Shown: positions 29,710 through 39,079 of the stretch, piece after piece
Position numbering within the stretch: the first letter of the stretch is position 1
Layout of the letters: each line of letters begins with the position of its first letter
Assembly (NCBI GenBank): GCA_902574695.1
Contig: CACGON010000004.1
Span: forward strand, 1-64,000
Source of the DNA: an uncultured Pelagibacteraceae bacterium
GTDB lineage: Bacteria > Pseudomonadota > Alphaproteobacteria > Pelagibacterales > Pelagibacteraceae
Direction of reading: 5' to 3'
Length of the DNA: 64,000 nt
Notes under the pieces: model-generated
The model's database searches: none
Told to the model about the DNA's origin: nothing
What the model saw: only the letters and a program-made list of their open reading frames with translations
Program-made: the position numbers and the translations under genes

Positions 29710-30962
29710 GGTGCTTGATTATATAGGTATAAAAATTTAATTGTCTTATATGGTATTCTATAACCTGGAAAAGAATTTACATCTGCAGATAAAAGTGTTG
29801 GTGGACTCCAGCCAAATGCAAAAACCAAAAAAAATATTGTTAAAATGGTTTTTGGTTTAATTTTAAGTATTTTTTGTAAATTATTAACTATTTTAAAAGT
29901 TGTTTCTTCAATTGACTTAAAATTAATTTCTATAAAGTCATTTTTGAATAAATAAAAAAAGAATAATATTGATGAAACATAGGTTATATTTACCGCTCTT
30001 CCCCAATCTATAAACATTAACCAATGAATTGGTACAAAAATATTTAATATTACAAAAATTAAAACTAGTCTCTTAAAATTAAATATTTTTAAAGTTAATT
30101 TAGAATTTTTAATTAATAATAATAATGGAGCAGATCCAATTAGCATTATCAAAAAATATCTGAATAAGTATGCATAAATACTAAATTCTTTCTCAGTTAA
30201 TTTGCCTATTGTTGCTTTGATATGTACAATTGCTTCTCTTTTTGTATCCATAAGGCCACAAGACATATAGCAAGCTTCTCCAAAATTATTCATTAAGGAC
30301 AATTTCATAATTTCAAAACCATCTTTAGAGATAATGTGAAAGGCGCTGTAATATGAAATAATAACTGATGGTAAAAAAATAACAAATATTGTTAAAAAAA
30401 TTTTAACTAAATTTTCATTTCTCATTTTAATTAATACTATAGCTGCAAAGAAAGTATAATAAAATATTGCTGGTTCATATAAAATAGAAATCAATGGTAA
30501 AATAAAAATTATCCATAATATAGAATTTGCGGTCTTGCTTTTTTTTGAAGATATATTGTAGAACCAAATATAACCAATAAATAAAAACAATTCTTTTCTA
30601 GCTAATACTTCTAGTTCAGCAATATGATAAATTAAAAAGATTGGTGTAAATAAACTAAATAAAACAATTCCATTTAATTTAATGGTTTTAAAAAATTTGT
30701 AAATTAGAATTAAATATAGGCTGTAGAAAAAAATCTGCATCAATAGAATTACAAACCTTAGTTTTAAATCGAAAATTTGTGCTATATGAAAAGCTATTTC
30801 ACCTGGCAAACCTCTTCTTGTAAAACCACCTTGATAATTAATTATCCACTCTGAAATAGTAGAGTCGTTGCCTACCTCGTGTTTTAGATATAACCAAATA
30901 AAGGCAAATACTGATATTGAAATTAAATAGTATTTAAAATAGTTTTTGTAGTTTTTTTCCAT
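29706..30962 (-). CDS. polytopic membrane protein, unknown (possible glycan polymerase-like)
   Basis: 418 aa; ISEWIINYQGGFTRRGLPGEIAFHIAQ motif in the first loop; many TM helices; overlaps the next gene by 4 nt. Confidence 0.55.
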   Translation of the reverse strand: MEKNYKNYFKYYLISISVFAFIWLYLKHEVGNDSTISEWIINYQGGFTRRGLPGEIAFHIAQIFDLKLRFVILLMQIFFYSLYLILIYKFFKTIKLNGIVLFSLFTPIFLIYHIAELEVLARKELFLFIGYIWFYNISSKKSKTANSILWIIFILPLISILYEPAIFYYTFFAAIVLIKMRNENLVKIFLTIFVIFLPSVIISYYSAFHIISKDGFEIMKLSLMNNFGEACYMSCGLMDTKREAIVHIKATIGKLTEKEFSIYAYLFRYFLIMLIGSAPLLLLIKNSKLTLKIFNFKRLVLIFVILNIFVPIHWLMFIDWGRAVNITYVSSILFFFYLFKNDFIEINFKSIEETTFKIVNNLQKILKIKPKTILTIFFLVFAFGWSPPTLLSADVNSFPGYRIPYKTIKFLYLYNQAP

Positions 30963-30966
30963 AAAT

Positions 30967-31605
30967 TTATGGTAAGGGAATCTTATCTCCTTGTTTCATA
31001 AACTCATAGCCCTTTTTCACAGCTTCTCGCTTTGAAATTTCTAAATACCATCTAGTCAAATTTTTAAATTTTTTGAGGCCTATATCATGCCATTTGTGTC
31101 TGGCTATCCAGGGCCAAGTCGCTATATCTGCAATTGAATAGTTATCACCTGCTAAAAATTTTGAATTTAAAAGCCTTTCATCTAAATCGGTGTATATTGA
31201 TTTTGTTATTTTAAAATAACGTTCCTCACCAAATTTACTTTTTCCTGGATTATAATGATGAAACTGGTGATGTTGACCAATTATTGGTCCTACGTATCCC
31301 ATCTGCGCCATAAGCCATTGATTTATTTTTAATCTATCTTTTTTTTCATAAAGCATATTACTTTTTTCGGCTAAATAAATTAAAATTGCTCCAGACTCGA
31401 AAATTTCTTCTCCATTCTCGTGATCTTTAATTACTGGTATTTTGCTAAAAGGACTAATTTTTCTAAAATTTTTTTGAAATTGTTCACCCTTGATTAAATC
31501 AATTTTAGTAACCTTATAATCAAATTGAATTTCCTCTAACATTATGCTTATTTTTTTTCCGTTAGGGGTATCAGCTGTAAATAACTCAATCACTCTTTTT
31601 ACCAA
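30967..31605 (-). CDS. glutathione S-transferase family protein
   Basis: [31 protein letters not shown]...SPFSKIPVIKDHENGEEIFESGAILIYLAEK...YSIADIATWPWIARH (YghU/YfcG-like). Confidence 0.9.
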   Translation of the reverse strand: MVKRVIELFTADTPNGKKISIMLEEIQFDYKVTKIDLIKGEQFQKNFRKISPFSKIPVIKDHENGEEIFESGAILIYLAEKSNMLYEKKDRLKINQWLMAQMGYVGPIIGQHHQFHHYNPGKSKFGEERYFKITKSIYTDLDERLLNSKFLAGDNYSIADIATWPWIARHKWHDIGLKKFKNLTRWYLEISKREAVKKGYEFMKQGDKIPLP

Positions 31606-32605
31606 GTCTCTTTAATATACTTGATGAGGATGTTGTAAATTCAAATCTATATTTTTCATTTGGTCTAGCTAATTTAAAGCATGCTCTGGCTGCTAAAGCT
31701 CCCTCGTGAAAACCTGATAAAATTAACTTTAATTTACCTGGATATGAGCAAATATCACCAACTGCATAAATGCCTTTTTGATTTGTCTCAAACTTTTCAG
31801 TATCTACTTCAATTGTCTTTTTATTCAAATTCAATCCCCAGTTTGCAATTGGTCCAAGCTGCATTATTAAACCAAAAAAGCCCAAAACGTAGTCAGTTTT
31901 AAGGTTTTTTATTTCTTTGTTTTCATGTTGAATATCAATACTATCAAGCTTTCCATTGCCTTTAGGAACTTTTAATTGATATTTTGTGAATAAATTAATT
32001 TTACCCTCTTTTCTAAGCTCATAAACTTTATCTAATGTGGATTGAGCTCCTCGAAATTCATCACGTCTATGTATAAGATTTACCTTTGAGTTTGCAGATA
32101 ATTCAACAGCCCAATCTAAAGCACTATCACCACCCCCAAAAATTGATACTGTTTTATCTTTAAAAATATTTTTATCTTTAATTGAATAAAAAATTGACTT
32201 CTCCTCGTATTGTTCACACTCCTTTGGCGTAAATTTTCTTGGCTCAAACGAACCTACCCCACCTGCAATAATAACATTTGGTGTAGAAAAAAAAGTTCCA
32301 TTATTCGTTTTTACCTGCCATTGACCTTTTTCATTTTTCACTTCTTCAACTCTCTCGTTTAGATGAAACTTAACTTCAAAAGGTTTAAGTTGATTTATCA
32401 AATTTTTAGTCAATTCTTCACCGGTGCATTCTGGAACTGCTGGTATATCATAAATAGGCTTGTCTGGATAAAGCTCAATACACTGACCACCAATTTTATC
32501 TAAATTATCTACAACTTCACATTTAAGACCAATTATATTTAATTGATGTGCAGTGAACAAACCAGTAGGGCCTGCTCCAATAATTAACGCATCAGTTTTA
32601 ATCAT
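31586..32605 (-). CDS. ferredoxin--NADP reductase (thioredoxin-reductase-like type)
   Basis: [92 protein letters not shown]. Confidence 0.9.
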   Translation of the reverse strand: MIKTDALIIGAGPTGLFTAHQLNIIGLKCEVVDNLDKIGGQCIELYPDKPIYDIPAVPECTGEELTKNLINQLKPFEVKFHLNERVEEVKNEKGQWQVKTNNGTFFSTPNVIIAGGVGSFEPRKFTPKECEQYEEKSIFYSIKDKNIFKDKTVSIFGGGDSALDWAVELSANSKVNLIHRRDEFRGAQSTLDKVYELRKEGKINLFTKYQLKVPKGNGKLDSIDIQHENKEIKNLKTDYVLGFFGLIMQLGPIANWGLNLNKKTIEVDTEKFETNQKGIYAVGDICSYPGKLKLILSGFHEGALAARACFKLARPNEKYRFEFTTSSSSILKRLGKKSD

Positions 32606-32919
32606 TGTTTTTCTGGAAGATCAACTACCAATCCATCAATTTCATCAGTAACTGAAATTTGACAGCTTAGTCTACTAAATTTATTTGGATCGTGTGCCTG
32701 ATCTAACATGTCATCCTCTCCTTCAGATTTTTCATTAATTTTATTATACCATTCCTCTTTGACATAAACATGGCATGTAGCACAAGCCATACTACCTCCA
32801 CAATCTGCATCAATTCCGGGTATATTATTTTGCACAGCACCTTCCATAACTGTTAAACCTTTGCCTACTTCAACAGTATGGGATTTACCATTATTTTCTA
32901 TGTAAGTAATTTTAGGCAT
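32602..32919 (-). CDS. 2Fe-2S ferredoxin (adrenodoxin-like)
   Basis: [17 protein letters not shown]...[34 protein letters not shown] cluster ligands. Confidence 0.93.
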   Translation of the reverse strand: MPKITYIENNGKSHTVEVGKGLTVMEGAVQNNIPGIDADCGGSMACATCHVYVKEEWYNKINEKSEGEDDMLDQAHDPNKFSRLSCQISVTDEIDGLVVDLPEKQ

Positions 32920-32944
32920 TAACCGTATTTATAAAGACAAAAAA

Positions 32945-32978
32945 AAATAGGGCAATATGTAAACATATCGCCCTATTT
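32945..32978 (-). terminator. Rho-independent terminator/attenuator downstream of proteorhodopsin
   Basis: AAATAGGGC-A-ATATGT-AA-ACATAT-C-GCCCTATTT hairpin (9+6 bp, one A/C mismatch) followed by a T-run on the minus strand. Confidence 0.88.
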
Positions 32979-32996
32979 AAATAACTTCAGTTATTA

Positions 32997-33767
32997 TTAT
33001 GCTCTTCTAGCTCCTGGCTGAGAAACAGCTGCACTCCAAATTACTAGACCGAAAGCGATCTTGTTAATGAAGTCTGCTAAGTTATAAATAACGTTTAGTG
33101 TGTTAGCATCTACACCACCTGTTAGGTAACCAAATACATAACCTAATGGGTAAATTGCCCAACCTACTGTTACGATCATTCTCATAGCGCCAAATGCAGT
33201 ACTTAATCCTCTGTTACCGCTTTTAGCTGCCATTTTGCCAGCTTCACCTGAGAATACTTCATATAAGATGTAGATCCATCCAGCCATACCGATTATGAAA
33301 CCAAGCATTGCGTTGATGTAACCTGCTTCTCCTAAGTAACCTCCGATTAACATTACTAGAGATCCAATTAATAGTCTCCAGAAGATGTTAGCTGATACTT
33401 TTCTCACAGCTGCTAGAATTAAATAAAATTCTATCATCTGTAGTGGTACAGTAATTAACCAGTCAATATATCTGTATACTGTTGGTGAATCACCTGTTTG
33501 AACCCATACACCTCTCATGTAAACATAGTGAATGAATGCAATACCAGTTACAAGTCCTGCTACTGTTACTGATGTTTTCCATCCAGCAGCTACTGATCCT
33601 CTTTCTAAGAAAAAGAATGCTGTAGCAGCTAACATACCCATTGAAATTATCCAAAAAGATATTCCAACGAAGTCATCAGATGCCAGAAGGACAGTTTCCG
33701 CGTTTGCAGATCCAGCAAAGCCTAATAAAGCTACTGCTGCTAATGCAAACAATTTAAGTTTTTTCAT
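32997..33767 (-). CDS. proteorhodopsin, proton-pump type, Gln at tuning position 105 (predicted blue-absorbing)
   Basis: RYIDWLITVPLQMIEFYLIL (Asp97, Gln105, Glu108 in GPR numbering) and NLADFINKIAFG (retinal Lys); N-terminal signal peptide. Confidence 0.97.
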   Translation of the reverse strand: MKKLKLFALAAVALLGFAGSANAETVLLASDDFVGISFWIISMGMLAATAFFFLERGSVAAGWKTSVTVAGLVTGIAFIHYVYMRGVWVQTGDSPTVYRYIDWLITVPLQMIEFYLILAAVRKVSANIFWRLLIGSLVMLIGGYLGEAGYINAMLGFIIGMAGWIYILYEVFSGEAGKMAAKSGNRGLSTAFGAMRMIVTVGWAIYPLGYVFGYLTGGVDANTLNVIYNLADFINKIAFGLVIWSAAVSQPGARRA

Positions 33768-33793
33768 AAAAAACTCCCTCTTTAGTTAGTTTT

Positions 33794-33813
33794 TATAGTT
33801 TATATAAACTATA
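33794..33813. repeat. Perfect 20-bp palindrome TATAGTTTATATAAACTATA upstream of proteorhodopsin
   Basis: Identical to its reverse complement, checked base by base. Confidence 0.92.
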
Positions 33814-33831
33814 GCAGATATTAATATCTGC
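33814..33831. repeat. Perfect 18-bp palindrome GCAGATATTAATATCTGC abutting the previous one
   Basis: Identical to its reverse complement, checked base by base; starts at the base after the first palindrome. Confidence 0.92.
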
Positions 33832-33984
33832 CAAAGTTAAGGGGTTAATTACCAAATTACAGTAGTTTATAGAAGACTTTTTTACCTCTTATTTATGTTG
33901 ATTTTATTGACTTTTTGAAATTAAATGCAACTTGTTGCTTAAATATCAAGCAATTAAGGCTGCTTTGAATCAAACAAACTAATT

Positions 33985-35874
33985 ATGAGTTTTAAAGAAA
34001 TTTACGAAAAATCAATAAAAAAACCTGAGGAATTTTGGAGGTCGTTAGCCGATGATATCTTTTGGTTTAAGAAACCATCGAAAATTTTAAATAGTACTAA
34101 ACCACCTTTTTATAGATGGTACGAGGATGGTGTCACTAATACTTGTTATAATGCTCTAGACTTGCACATTCAAAATGGTTTAGGAGACAAGATTGCATTA
34201 ATTTACGATAGTCCAATCACTGGAAATAAGTCAAAGTTCACTTTTAAAGAGTTAAAAAATAAAGTTTCTAAGTTCGCAGGTGCGCTTAAGAACCAAGGTA
34301 TTGGTAAAGGTGATAGGGTTGTCATTTATATGCCTATGGTACCTGAGGCAGTCATTGCAATGTTAGCTTGCGGTAGAATTGGTGCTATACACTCCGTAGT
34401 TTTTGGAGGATTTGCATCTAATGAACTTGCAAGCCGTATTGATGATAGTAAAGCAAAAATACTAGTTACAGCTTCATGTGGTTTTGAACCTGGAAGAACT
34501 GTTGAATATAGACCATTAGTTGATGGAGCGCTTAAATTAGCTAAACATAAATTAGAGAAAGTTATTTTTTATCAAAGAAAAAATCACGAGATTAAATTAA
34601 ATTCACCTTTAGAAATCAGTTGGAATGAAAGTCTTCAAAATGCAAAAGATACAGATTGTGTAGAGATGAATTCAAATGATTATGCTTATATTCTTTATAC
34701 ATCTGGAACAACGGGTATTCCAAAGGGGATTGTGAGAGACATTGGTGGTCATATCGTAGCCCTTAAGTGGACTATGAAAAATATTTATAACATAGATCAA
34801 GATGATGTCTGGTGGTCAGCAAGTGATATTGGATGGATTGTCGGACATTCTTATATAGTTTACGCACCATTATTTAAAGGATGTACAACTTTATTGTTTG
34901 AAGGTAAGCCAGTTGGAACCCCTGATGCTGGTGTTTTTTGGAGAGTAATTTCTGAGTATAAAATTAAATCTTTATTCACTGCACCAACTGCTTTTAGAGC
35001 AATTAAAAAAGAAGATCCAGATGGAAAATTTTTTTCTAAATATGACTTAAGTTCTTTTAAATCATTATTTTTAGCTGGAGAAAGAGCTGATCCTGATACA
35101 ATTAAATGGGCAGAAAATTTATTAAAAGTTCCAGTAATTGATCACTGGTGGCAAACTGAAACTAGTTGGGCTATTAGTTCAAACTGCACAGGTATTGAAA
35201 TGATGAAAACTAAATATGGATCAGCTTGTAAAGCTGTCCCAGGATATGATGTAAAAATTATTAAACCCGATCAAACTATCGCTAAAGCAAATGAAATGGG
35301 AGATATAGTTGTAAAACTTCCACTTCCTCCTGGTACCTTTCCAACTTTATGGAATGCAGATAAGAGATACGAAGATAATTACATGTCTAATTATAAAGGA
35401 TATTACCAAACCTATGATGCTGGGCATATTGATGAAGATGGTTACATTTGGATTATGTCACGTACCGATGATATTATAAATGTTGCTGGTCATAGACTTT
35501 CAACTGGTGCTATTGAAGAAGTATTATCAGAACATAAGTCTGTAGCTGAATGTGCGGTAATTGGAATTGCAGACAAGCTTAAAGGTCAATTACCGATTGG
35601 ATTGTTAACTTTAAAAGCAGGAGTAGCTCAAGATAATGAGGCTATTTCAAAAGAATGTATTAAAATGATTAGGGATAAAATTGGTCCAGTTGCTGCTTTC
35701 AAATCAGCTATAGTAGTAAAAAGACTTCCAAAAACAAGATCGGGTAAAATTTTAAGAGGCACAGTAAGAAAAATTGCAGATAAGGAAGACTATAAAATGC
35801 CAGCAACGATTGATGATCCTAAAATTTTGGATGAAATTAAGGAAGAATTAATCAAAAATAATATTTTAAAATAA
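33985..35874 (+). CDS. prpE: propionyl-CoA synthetase / acyl-CoA synthetase (AMP-forming)
   Basis: YILYTSGTTGIPKGIVRDIGGH, SCGFEPGRTVEYRPLVDGAL, SRTDDIINVAGHRLSTGAIEEVL, PKTRSGKILRGT. Confidence 0.88.
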   Translation: MSFKEIYEKSIKKPEEFWRSLADDIFWFKKPSKILNSTKPPFYRWYEDGVTNTCYNALDLHIQNGLGDKIALIYDSPITGNKSKFTFKELKNKVSKFAGALKNQGIGKGDRVVIYMPMVPEAVIAMLACGRIGAIHSVVFGGFASNELASRIDDSKAKILVTASCGFEPGRTVEYRPLVDGALKLAKHKLEKVIFYQRKNHEIKLNSPLEISWNESLQNAKDTDCVEMNSNDYAYILYTSGTTGIPKGIVRDIGGHIVALKWTMKNIYNIDQDDVWWSASDIGWIVGHSYIVYAPLFKGCTTLLFEGKPVGTPDAGVFWRVISEYKIKSLFTAPTAFRAIKKEDPDGKFFSKYDLSSFKSLFLAGERADPDTIKWAENLLKVPVIDHWWQTETSWAISSNCTGIEMMKTKYGSACKAVPGYDVKIIKPDQTIAKANEMGDIVVKLPLPPGTFPTLWNADKRYEDNYMSNYKGYYQTYDAGHIDEDGYIWIMSRTDDIINVAGHRLSTGAIEEVLSEHKSVAECAVIGIADKLKGQLPIGLLTLKAGVAQDNEAISKECIKMIRDKIGPVAAFKSAIVVKRLPKTRSGKILRGTVRKIADKEDYKMPATIDDPKILDEIKEELIKNNILK

Positions 35875-35884
35875 AGTAATACAA

Positions 35885-36520
35885 TTGAAATTAAGAACAC
35901 TTACAAATATTTTCTGGTTATTAAAAAATCATCGACAAATTAAAAATTGGAAAAAAAGAAATTTTACTCCTCCTTCGCCTGAATTTATCAAACATCAGAT
36001 CATTCAAAATAACAATATAAAAGACGCAGCCTGGATTGAAACAGGGACCTACTACGGTGAAACTACTAAAATATTATCAAAAATATCAATGAAAATAATT
36101 TCAATTGAGGCAGATGAAGATTTATTTAATCTAGCAAAAAAAACTTTATCTAATTTAAAAAACGTAGAACTAATGCTTGGAAAAAGTGAAAATGAATTGC
36201 CTAAAGCAATACAGAGATTAAAGAATTATAAAAATATTTGTATCTACCTTGATGCTCATCTTTGCCATGATCATATAAAAAATATAAAAACCTTCGGAAA
36301 TGAAGAAAATGCAACTCCAATAAAAAGAGAGCTTAAATTTATTCAAGAATGTAAAGATGAATTTAATAAAATTACTATTCTTATAGATGATATCAGACTT
36401 TTTAATGAAAAATTTCAAAATTATCCAAAAAAAAATTATTTAGTTAATTGGTGCACCGAAAATAATTTTGAATGGGAAATTGAACAAGACATTTTTATTT
36501 GTAAAAAAACAAATGATTAA
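35885..36520 (+). CDS. class I SAM-dependent methyltransferase-like protein (TTG start)
   Basis: WIETGTYYGETTKILSKISMKIISIEADEDLFNLAKKTLSNLKNVELMLGKSE; 10 nt after prpE. Confidence 0.6.
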   Translation: MKLRTLTNIFWLLKNHRQIKNWKKRNFTPPSPEFIKHQIIQNNNIKDAAWIETGTYYGETTKILSKISMKIISIEADEDLFNLAKKTLSNLKNVELMLGKSENELPKAIQRLKNYKNICIYLDAHLCHDHIKNIKTFGNEENATPIKRELKFIQECKDEFNKITILIDDIRLFNEKFQNYPKKNYLVNWCTENNFEWEIEQDIFICKKTND

Positions 36521-36845
36521 AACCTACATTTTTTTAATACTTGCAATTTTTTTTGAAGTAGCTGGAACTATGTTATTGCCTGCAACTTTAAACTTTACAA
36601 AATTAATACCAACAACGATTCTTACTATATGTTACTTATCAGCATTTTATCTATTAACCTTTGTTGTAAATAAATTACCAATTGCAATCGTATATGCTAC
36701 ATGGAGTGGATTAGGTATATTTACAATAGCTATTTTAGGTTATATTTTTTTTAAACAATCTCTAAGTTGGCAAGCAATCTTAGGGTTGTTTTTGATCGTT
36801 CTTGGGGTTGTGCTTGTAAACAGTTTTACTGTCAAAATTAATTAA
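36513..36845 (+). CDS. small multidrug resistance (SMR/EmrE-type) transporter
   Basis: IFLILAIFFEVAGTMLLPATLNF (conserved Glu), AIVYATWSGLGIFTIAILGYIFFKQSLSWQAILGLFLIVLGVVLVN; start re-assigned to ATG 36513, overlapping the preceding stop. Confidence 0.9.
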   Translation: MIKTYIFLILAIFFEVAGTMLLPATLNFTKLIPTTILTICYLSAFYLLTFVVNKLPIAIVYATWSGLGIFTIAILGYIFFKQSLSWQAILGLFLIVLGVVLVNSFTVKIN

Positions 36846-38145
36846 ATATTAATGGAGTTCCGTCTGGTTCCCCTAAAATTTTTCCATCTCTCATTTTTGT
36901 TTTTCCACCTATAATAGTGGCTACTGGAGTTCCTTTAAATTCAAAATCATTGAATGGAGACCATTTACATTTGCTCTCTATATTCTCATTTTTAATAACA
37001 ATTTTTTTATTCATATCAACTATAGTAAAATCTGCATCATATTTTTCTCTGATAAATCCTTTATTTTTGATACCAAAAATTCGAACAGGGTTCTCGCAAA
37101 CAAAATTTATTAATTGATCCAAAGATAACTTTTTTGCATTTACATGATCTAACATAACTGGCATCAAAGTCTGAACTCCTGGCATGCCTGACGGGGAATT
37201 TGGATATATTTTTTCTTTATTTTTTTGCAGATGAGGAGCATGATCTGAACCAATTGTATCATTTAAATTATTTTTTACTGCATACCATAGTCTGTCATAG
37301 TGTGATTTGTCTCTTATTGGGGGGTTCATTTGTGCATAAGTTCCTAGTTTATCATAACAGTCTGGAGCATAAATTGTTAAATGCTGTGGGGTAATTTCAA
37401 AAGTAATTTTACCTTTATGTTGTGATAAAAAATCAATTTCTTCCTTTGTAGTTACATGAAGCACATGAGCTTTTTTATTATGTTTTTCCGCTAACCTAAC
37501 AATTCTTCTTGTAGAAGACATTGCGCATTCAACACTTCTCCATACAGGATGAGAGTGAACATCACCATTTTTAATTAATTTTTTATTTATATTTAAAATT
37601 TCTTCATCCTCAGAGTGAACTGCTACAACTTTTGAACTATTTTTAAAAACCTTTTCAATATCCTTTTCATTTGCAACTAATAAATTGCCTGTTGAAGAGC
37701 CTGCAAAGAGTTTTATACCACAACAACCCTCTAAATTTTTTAGATCAGCTAAGTCATCTGCATTATCTGCTGTTGCCCCAAAATAAAAAGCATAGTTGCA
37801 GTACATTCTTTTTTTGGCGAGATCTAATTTCCTTTGAAATTCTTTCTTATTAGAGGTTGGTGGATTAGTATTGGGCATTTCGAAAACTGCGGTGATACCT
37901 CCTGCAATTGCAGCTCTACTTCCAGAGTGTAAATCTTCAGTATCTGTTGAACCTGGCTCTCTAAAATGGGTTTGTGTATCAATGCATCCTGGCAAAACTA
38001 GTAAATTCTTAGCTTCATAAGTCTCCTTAGCTTGCTCAGAAACTTTACCAATTTTTAAAATTTTACCATTTTTGACTGCAATATCTTGTTCTTGTAGCTT
38101 GCCATCAATATAGCAGTTTCCATTTTTAATTATAAGGTCTAACAT
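36838..38145 (-). CDS. pyrC: dihydroorotase
   Basis: LPGCIDTQTHFREPGSTDTEDLHSGSRAAIAGGITAVFEMPNTNPPT; IGSDHAPH; SPSGMPGVQTLMPVMLDHV. Confidence 0.9.
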   Translation of the reverse strand: MLDLIIKNGNCYIDGKLQEQDIAVKNGKILKIGKVSEQAKETYEAKNLLVLPGCIDTQTHFREPGSTDTEDLHSGSRAAIAGGITAVFEMPNTNPPTSNKKEFQRKLDLAKKRMYCNYAFYFGATADNADDLADLKNLEGCCGIKLFAGSSTGNLLVANEKDIEKVFKNSSKVVAVHSEDEEILNINKKLIKNGDVHSHPVWRSVECAMSSTRRIVRLAEKHNKKAHVLHVTTKEEIDFLSQHKGKITFEITPQHLTIYAPDCYDKLGTYAQMNPPIRDKSHYDRLWYAVKNNLNDTIGSDHAPHLQKNKEKIYPNSPSGMPGVQTLMPVMLDHVNAKKLSLDQLINFVCENPVRIFGIKNKGFIREKYDADFTIVDMNKKIVIKNENIESKCKWSPFNDFEFKGTPVATIIGGKTKMRDGKILGEPDGTPLIFN

Positions 38146-38188
38146 TATTTAAAAAACTATCTATATTATATAAAACTATTAATCAAAT

Positions 38189-39079
38189 ATGAATATGGAC
38201 GATTTTTATACATTAGAGGATAGAGGAATACTTTACGTAAGCGGTTCAGATGCTAAAGATTTCCTTCAAAATGTAATTACAAATAATATTGACAAAATAA
38301 ACGACAAATCTTCTATTTTTTCTTCTTTATTAACCCCCCAGGGTAAATATCTTTTTGATTTTATTATAATTAAACATAAAAATGGTTTTTTTTTGGACTG
38401 TGAAAAAAATCAAATTTCAGATTTGTTTCAAAAACTAAGTTTATATAAACTTAGATCAAAAGTGGAGATTTTGAATTTAAGCAATGAATTTGTAGTAGCT
38501 TCAATTAATAAAGAAAAATTTTTAACATTTGAGAATGCAGAAAATAAAGAGGGTTATACTATTAAGTTTAGAGAAGATCCTTTATTTTTAGACCCAAGAA
38601 ACTCTCAACTTGGTGCAAGATTAATAATTAATCTTGAAAAACTTTATTTATCAATAAAAAAACTTAATTTAAAACCTTCTAAGTCAAATAAGTATTATGA
38701 GCTTAGTCATAGACTTGGGATACCCCAGGTAGAATGCTCGATTATGCAAAATAAGATTTTTGGTATTGAGTGTAATTTTGAGGAGTTAAACGGAATTGAT
38801 TTTAAGAAAGGTTGTTACGTTGGTCAGGAAAACACAGCTAGAATAAAACTTAAAAATAAACTTTCTAAAAGACTCTTGCCTTTTAAAGTTATCGAAGGAA
38901 AGATTGAGATTAATGATGATATTTACTTAAAGGATGAAAAGCTGGGTAAAATTTTGATAGGTAATATCTATCCATTTGGATTGATCAAATTTAAAAATAA
39001 TGATTTTGATTTTTCATTAAATTATAAGTGTAAAGAAGCAATAATAAAGTTTTACAAACCTGATTGGTTAGTAAATTAA
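38189..39079 (+). CDS. ygfZ: folate-binding YgfZ/GcvT-like protein
   Basis: GRGILYVSGSDAKDFLQNVITNNI-like start and the KKGCYVGQENTARIK signature. Confidence 0.9.
   Translation: MNMDDFYTLEDRGILYVSGSDAKDFLQNVITNNIDKINDKSSIFSSLLTPQGKYLFDFIIIKHKNGFFLDCEKNQISDLFQKLSLYKLRSKVEILNLSNEFVVASINKEKFLTFENAENKEGYTIKFREDPLFLDPRNSQLGARLIINLEKLYLSIKKLNLKPSKSNKYYELSHRLGIPQVECSIMQNKIFGIECNFEELNGIDFKKGCYVGQENTARIKLKNKLSKRLLPFKVIEGKIEINDDIYLKDEKLGKILIGNIYPFGLIKFKNNDFDFSLNYKCKEAIIKFYKPDWLVN

Noticed and set aside
32945-32978. Small RNA gene between proteorhodopsin and ferredoxin
   Set aside because: Hairpin followed by a T-run is adequately explained as a terminator; no separate promoter seen.
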